Part shown: positions 63,110 through 64,000 of the stretch, piece by piece
Position numbering within the stretch: position 1 is the stretch's first letter
Layout: each line of letters opens with the position of its first letter
Assembly (NCBI GenBank): GCA_003712125.1
Contig: RHLF01000002.1
Coordinates: forward strand, 1,054,001 to 1,118,000
Reading direction: 5' to 3'
Source: Allomuricauda sp.
Lineage (GTDB): Bacteria > Bacteroidota > Bacteroidia > Flavobacteriales > Flavobacteriaceae
DNA: 64,000 bases
Made by a program: the position numbers and the translations under genes
The notes under the pieces: model-generated
Told to the model about the DNA's origin: nothing
Databases searched by the model: none
What the model saw: the letters and a program-made list of their open reading frames with translations, nothing else

Positions 63110-63136
63110 TGTAAATGCAACTAAGTTGCATTTACA
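63110..63136. promoter_or_regulatory. predicted Zur operator: perfect 27-bp palindrome at a divergent promoter
   Basis: TGTAAATGCAACT-A-AGTTGCATTTACA: 13-bp arms that are exact reverse complements. It lies between the leftward ABC/DUF3299/zur operon and the rightward MerC-like/folE operon, so one site can control both. The 21-bp core recurs at 51425-51445. The binding protein is inferred to be the Fur/Zur regulator encoded at 59814. Confidence 0.8.
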
Positions 63137-63155
63137 AAAATTAGGTTTATTTTAG
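63126..63155 (+). promoter_or_regulatory. promoter of the MerC-like / folE operon
   Basis: TTG (63126-63128, in the right arm of the palindrome), 19-bp spacer, TATTTTAG (63148-63155). Same geometry as at the COG0523 gene: operator arm supplies the -33 TTG. Confidence 0.5.
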
Positions 63156-63189
63156 CATCCTAATTTTCGATAAAACCATAATCATTCCC

Positions 63190-63609
63190 ATGAATGTCCT
63201 TCAACTTACGACAAAATCAGATATAATCGGAGCATCGGCAAGTGCACTTTGTTTGATACATTGTGTAGCTACTCCCCTTCTCTTTGTGGCACAGGCGGGA
63301 CTTGTTGGCGATGGTGAATCTCACCCAGAATGGTGGGGCACTCTTGACTTCATATTTTTGTTTATATCGTTGCTTGCCATTTGGTGGTCAGGTAAAAATA
63401 CCTCCAAAACATGGATGCGCATCGCTTTATGGGCAAGTTGGTCGGTATTGTTCTTTGTGGTCCTCAATGAAAAGCTTTCAATCATTGCTTTGGCTGAACA
63501 GATAATTTACATACCAGCCATAGCTCTTATTTTCTTTCATTTATACAACCGAAAGTATTGTCAATGCGGAAGAGGTGATTGTTGTACAGAAGAGCTGCCA
63601 GATTCCTAA
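63190..63609 (+). CDS. MerC-domain membrane protein with Cys-rich tail
   Basis: 139 aa. Four membrane helices with the MerC pattern: an early Cys/His helix (ALCLIHCVATPLLFVAQAG), then GTLDFIFLFISLLAIWW, a basic loop, and two more helices. The C-terminus adds a metal-ligand cluster YCQCGRGDCC. MerC members import mercuric ion in mer operons, but chromosomal ones in flavobacteria lack mer genes and their metal is unknown. No merA/merR here; position next to a zinc-type operator suggests zinc handling. Confidence 0.82.
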   Translation: MNVLQLTTKSDIIGASASALCLIHCVATPLLFVAQAGLVGDGESHPEWWGTLDFIFLFISLLAIWWSGKNTSKTWMRIALWASWSVLFFVVLNEKLSIIALAEQIIYIPAIALIFFHLYNRKYCQCGRGDCCTEELPDS

Positions 63610-63621
63610 AAGTTAACATTA

Positions 63622-64000
63622 ATGTTGGACATAGATAAAATCGAAACCTTAGGCGATGAGCACATTGGTACTTCATTGAGAACTCCAATGAAGGATAATG
63701 CTTTTACTATTTCAGACAGCAAGAAGATCGAACTTATACAACATCATTTTCAAAAAATAATGGAAACCTTAGGGTTGGACCTGGCTGACGATAGTCTATC
63801 AGGAACTCCCTATCGCTTTGCGAAGATGTATGTAAAGGAGTTGTTCTATGGATTAAATCCAGAAAATAGGCCCAAAATATCCACGTTTGACAATAAATAT
63901 GGGTACCAAAAAATGTTGGTAGAGCAAGACATCACGATTGATTCATCTTGTGAACACCATTTTTTACCCATCGTCGGACATGCCCATGTGGGGTACATTC
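63622..64000 (+). CDS. folE: GTP cyclohydrolase I FolE (3' end outside window)
   Basis: 126 visible residues from ATG at 63622 (MLDIDKIETLGDEHIGTSLR); continues past the right edge. The zinc-site motif SSCEHHFLPIVGHAHVGY (Cys110, His112, His113) is that of type IA FolE, which makes dihydroneopterin triphosphate for folate/pterin synthesis. It differs at several positions from the housekeeping flavobacterial FolE as I remember it, so it may be a second copy induced in zinc shortage. It follows the MerC-like gene by 12 nt, on the same predicted zinc-controlled promoter. Confidence 0.88.
   Translation, partial: MLDIDKIETLGDEHIGTSLRTPMKDNAFTISDSKKIELIQHHFQKIMETLGLDLADDSLSGTPYRFAKMYVKELFYGLNPENRPKISTFDNKYGYQKMLVEQDITIDSSCEHHFLPIVGHAHVGYI

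Noticed and set aside
63080-63131. Upstream start (MQLSCIYISIIF) for the ABC ATPase
   Set aside because: It begins inside the operator palindrome and adds a hydrophobic extension absent from the ATPase family; ATG at 63080 fits the conserved N-terminus.
1-64000. Mobile elements, CRISPR arrays, tRNA or rRNA genes
   Set aside because: I found no transposase or integrase motifs, no regularly spaced repeats, no target-site duplications and no tRNA/rRNA signatures. This was by eye and could miss diverged remnants.

Overview
The window looks like a chromosomal segment of a marine-type Flavobacteriaceae (Bacteroidota). Supporting signs are a type IX secretion regulator (porX), TonB-dependent receptors with a carboxypeptidase-like N-terminal domain, many short-lipobox lipoproteins, promoters of the TTG-N19-TAnnTTTG type, and a flavobacterial gene order (lpxC-lpxD-HD-porX-tsaE-ald; ferredoxin / acyl-CoA reductase / serC / serA / DUF937). 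No rRNA, tRNA, CRISPR array or transposase was found. The two ends cut genes: lpxC at the left and folE at the right.

Layout. 1-4.7 kb: lipid A genes (lpxC, lpxD), an HD phosphohydrolase and porX. 4.7-8.5 kb: an AT-rich accessory stretch interrupting the porX-tsaE-ald order. It holds a lipoprotein with a bacteriocin-like hydrophobic tail next to a tiny membrane protein, an XRE regulator, and two related membrane/coiled-coil proteins on either side of tsaE. 8.5-28 kb: mostly housekeeping genes (alanine dehydrogenase-like, proline dehydrogenase, aroB, Lrp regulator, TerC, sterol desaturase-like, topoisomerase IV parC/parE, ychF, ureohydrolase, ferredoxin, LuxC-like reductase, serC, serA). 28-39.9 kb: envelope and transport genes: a His-rich secreted peptide, a TonB receptor, a lipoprotein, an ABC ATPase with two DUF3526-like permeases, a DUF5916 protein and an NlpC/P60 peptidase. 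39.8-51.4 kb: three large paralogous secreted beta-propeller (sortilin/BNR type) proteins around a gamma-glutamyltransferase. 54.8-58.7 kb: YfcC transporter, M20 deacylase and M19 dipeptidase, suggesting peptide and amino-acid use.

The most notable theme is a predicted zinc-starvation regulon in two places. A perfect 27-bp palindrome (core AAATGCAAC-NNN-GTTGCATTT) sits between a leftward operon (ABC ATPase, FtsX-like permease with a 19-His loop, two DUF3299 proteins, a Fur/Zur regulator) and a rightward operon (MerC-like protein, a FolE). The same 21-bp core lies about 11.7 kb away, overlapping the promoter of a COG0523 zinc-chaperone-type GTPase. Downstream of that GTPase are a DinB-like lipoprotein and an LCIB-like zinc beta-carbonic anhydrase. 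I infer that the Fur-family protein is Zur and that both boxes are its operators. If so, the carbonic anhydrase, its candidate metallochaperone and the FolE belong to one zinc-sparing response. This is a prediction from sequence and context and has not been tested.
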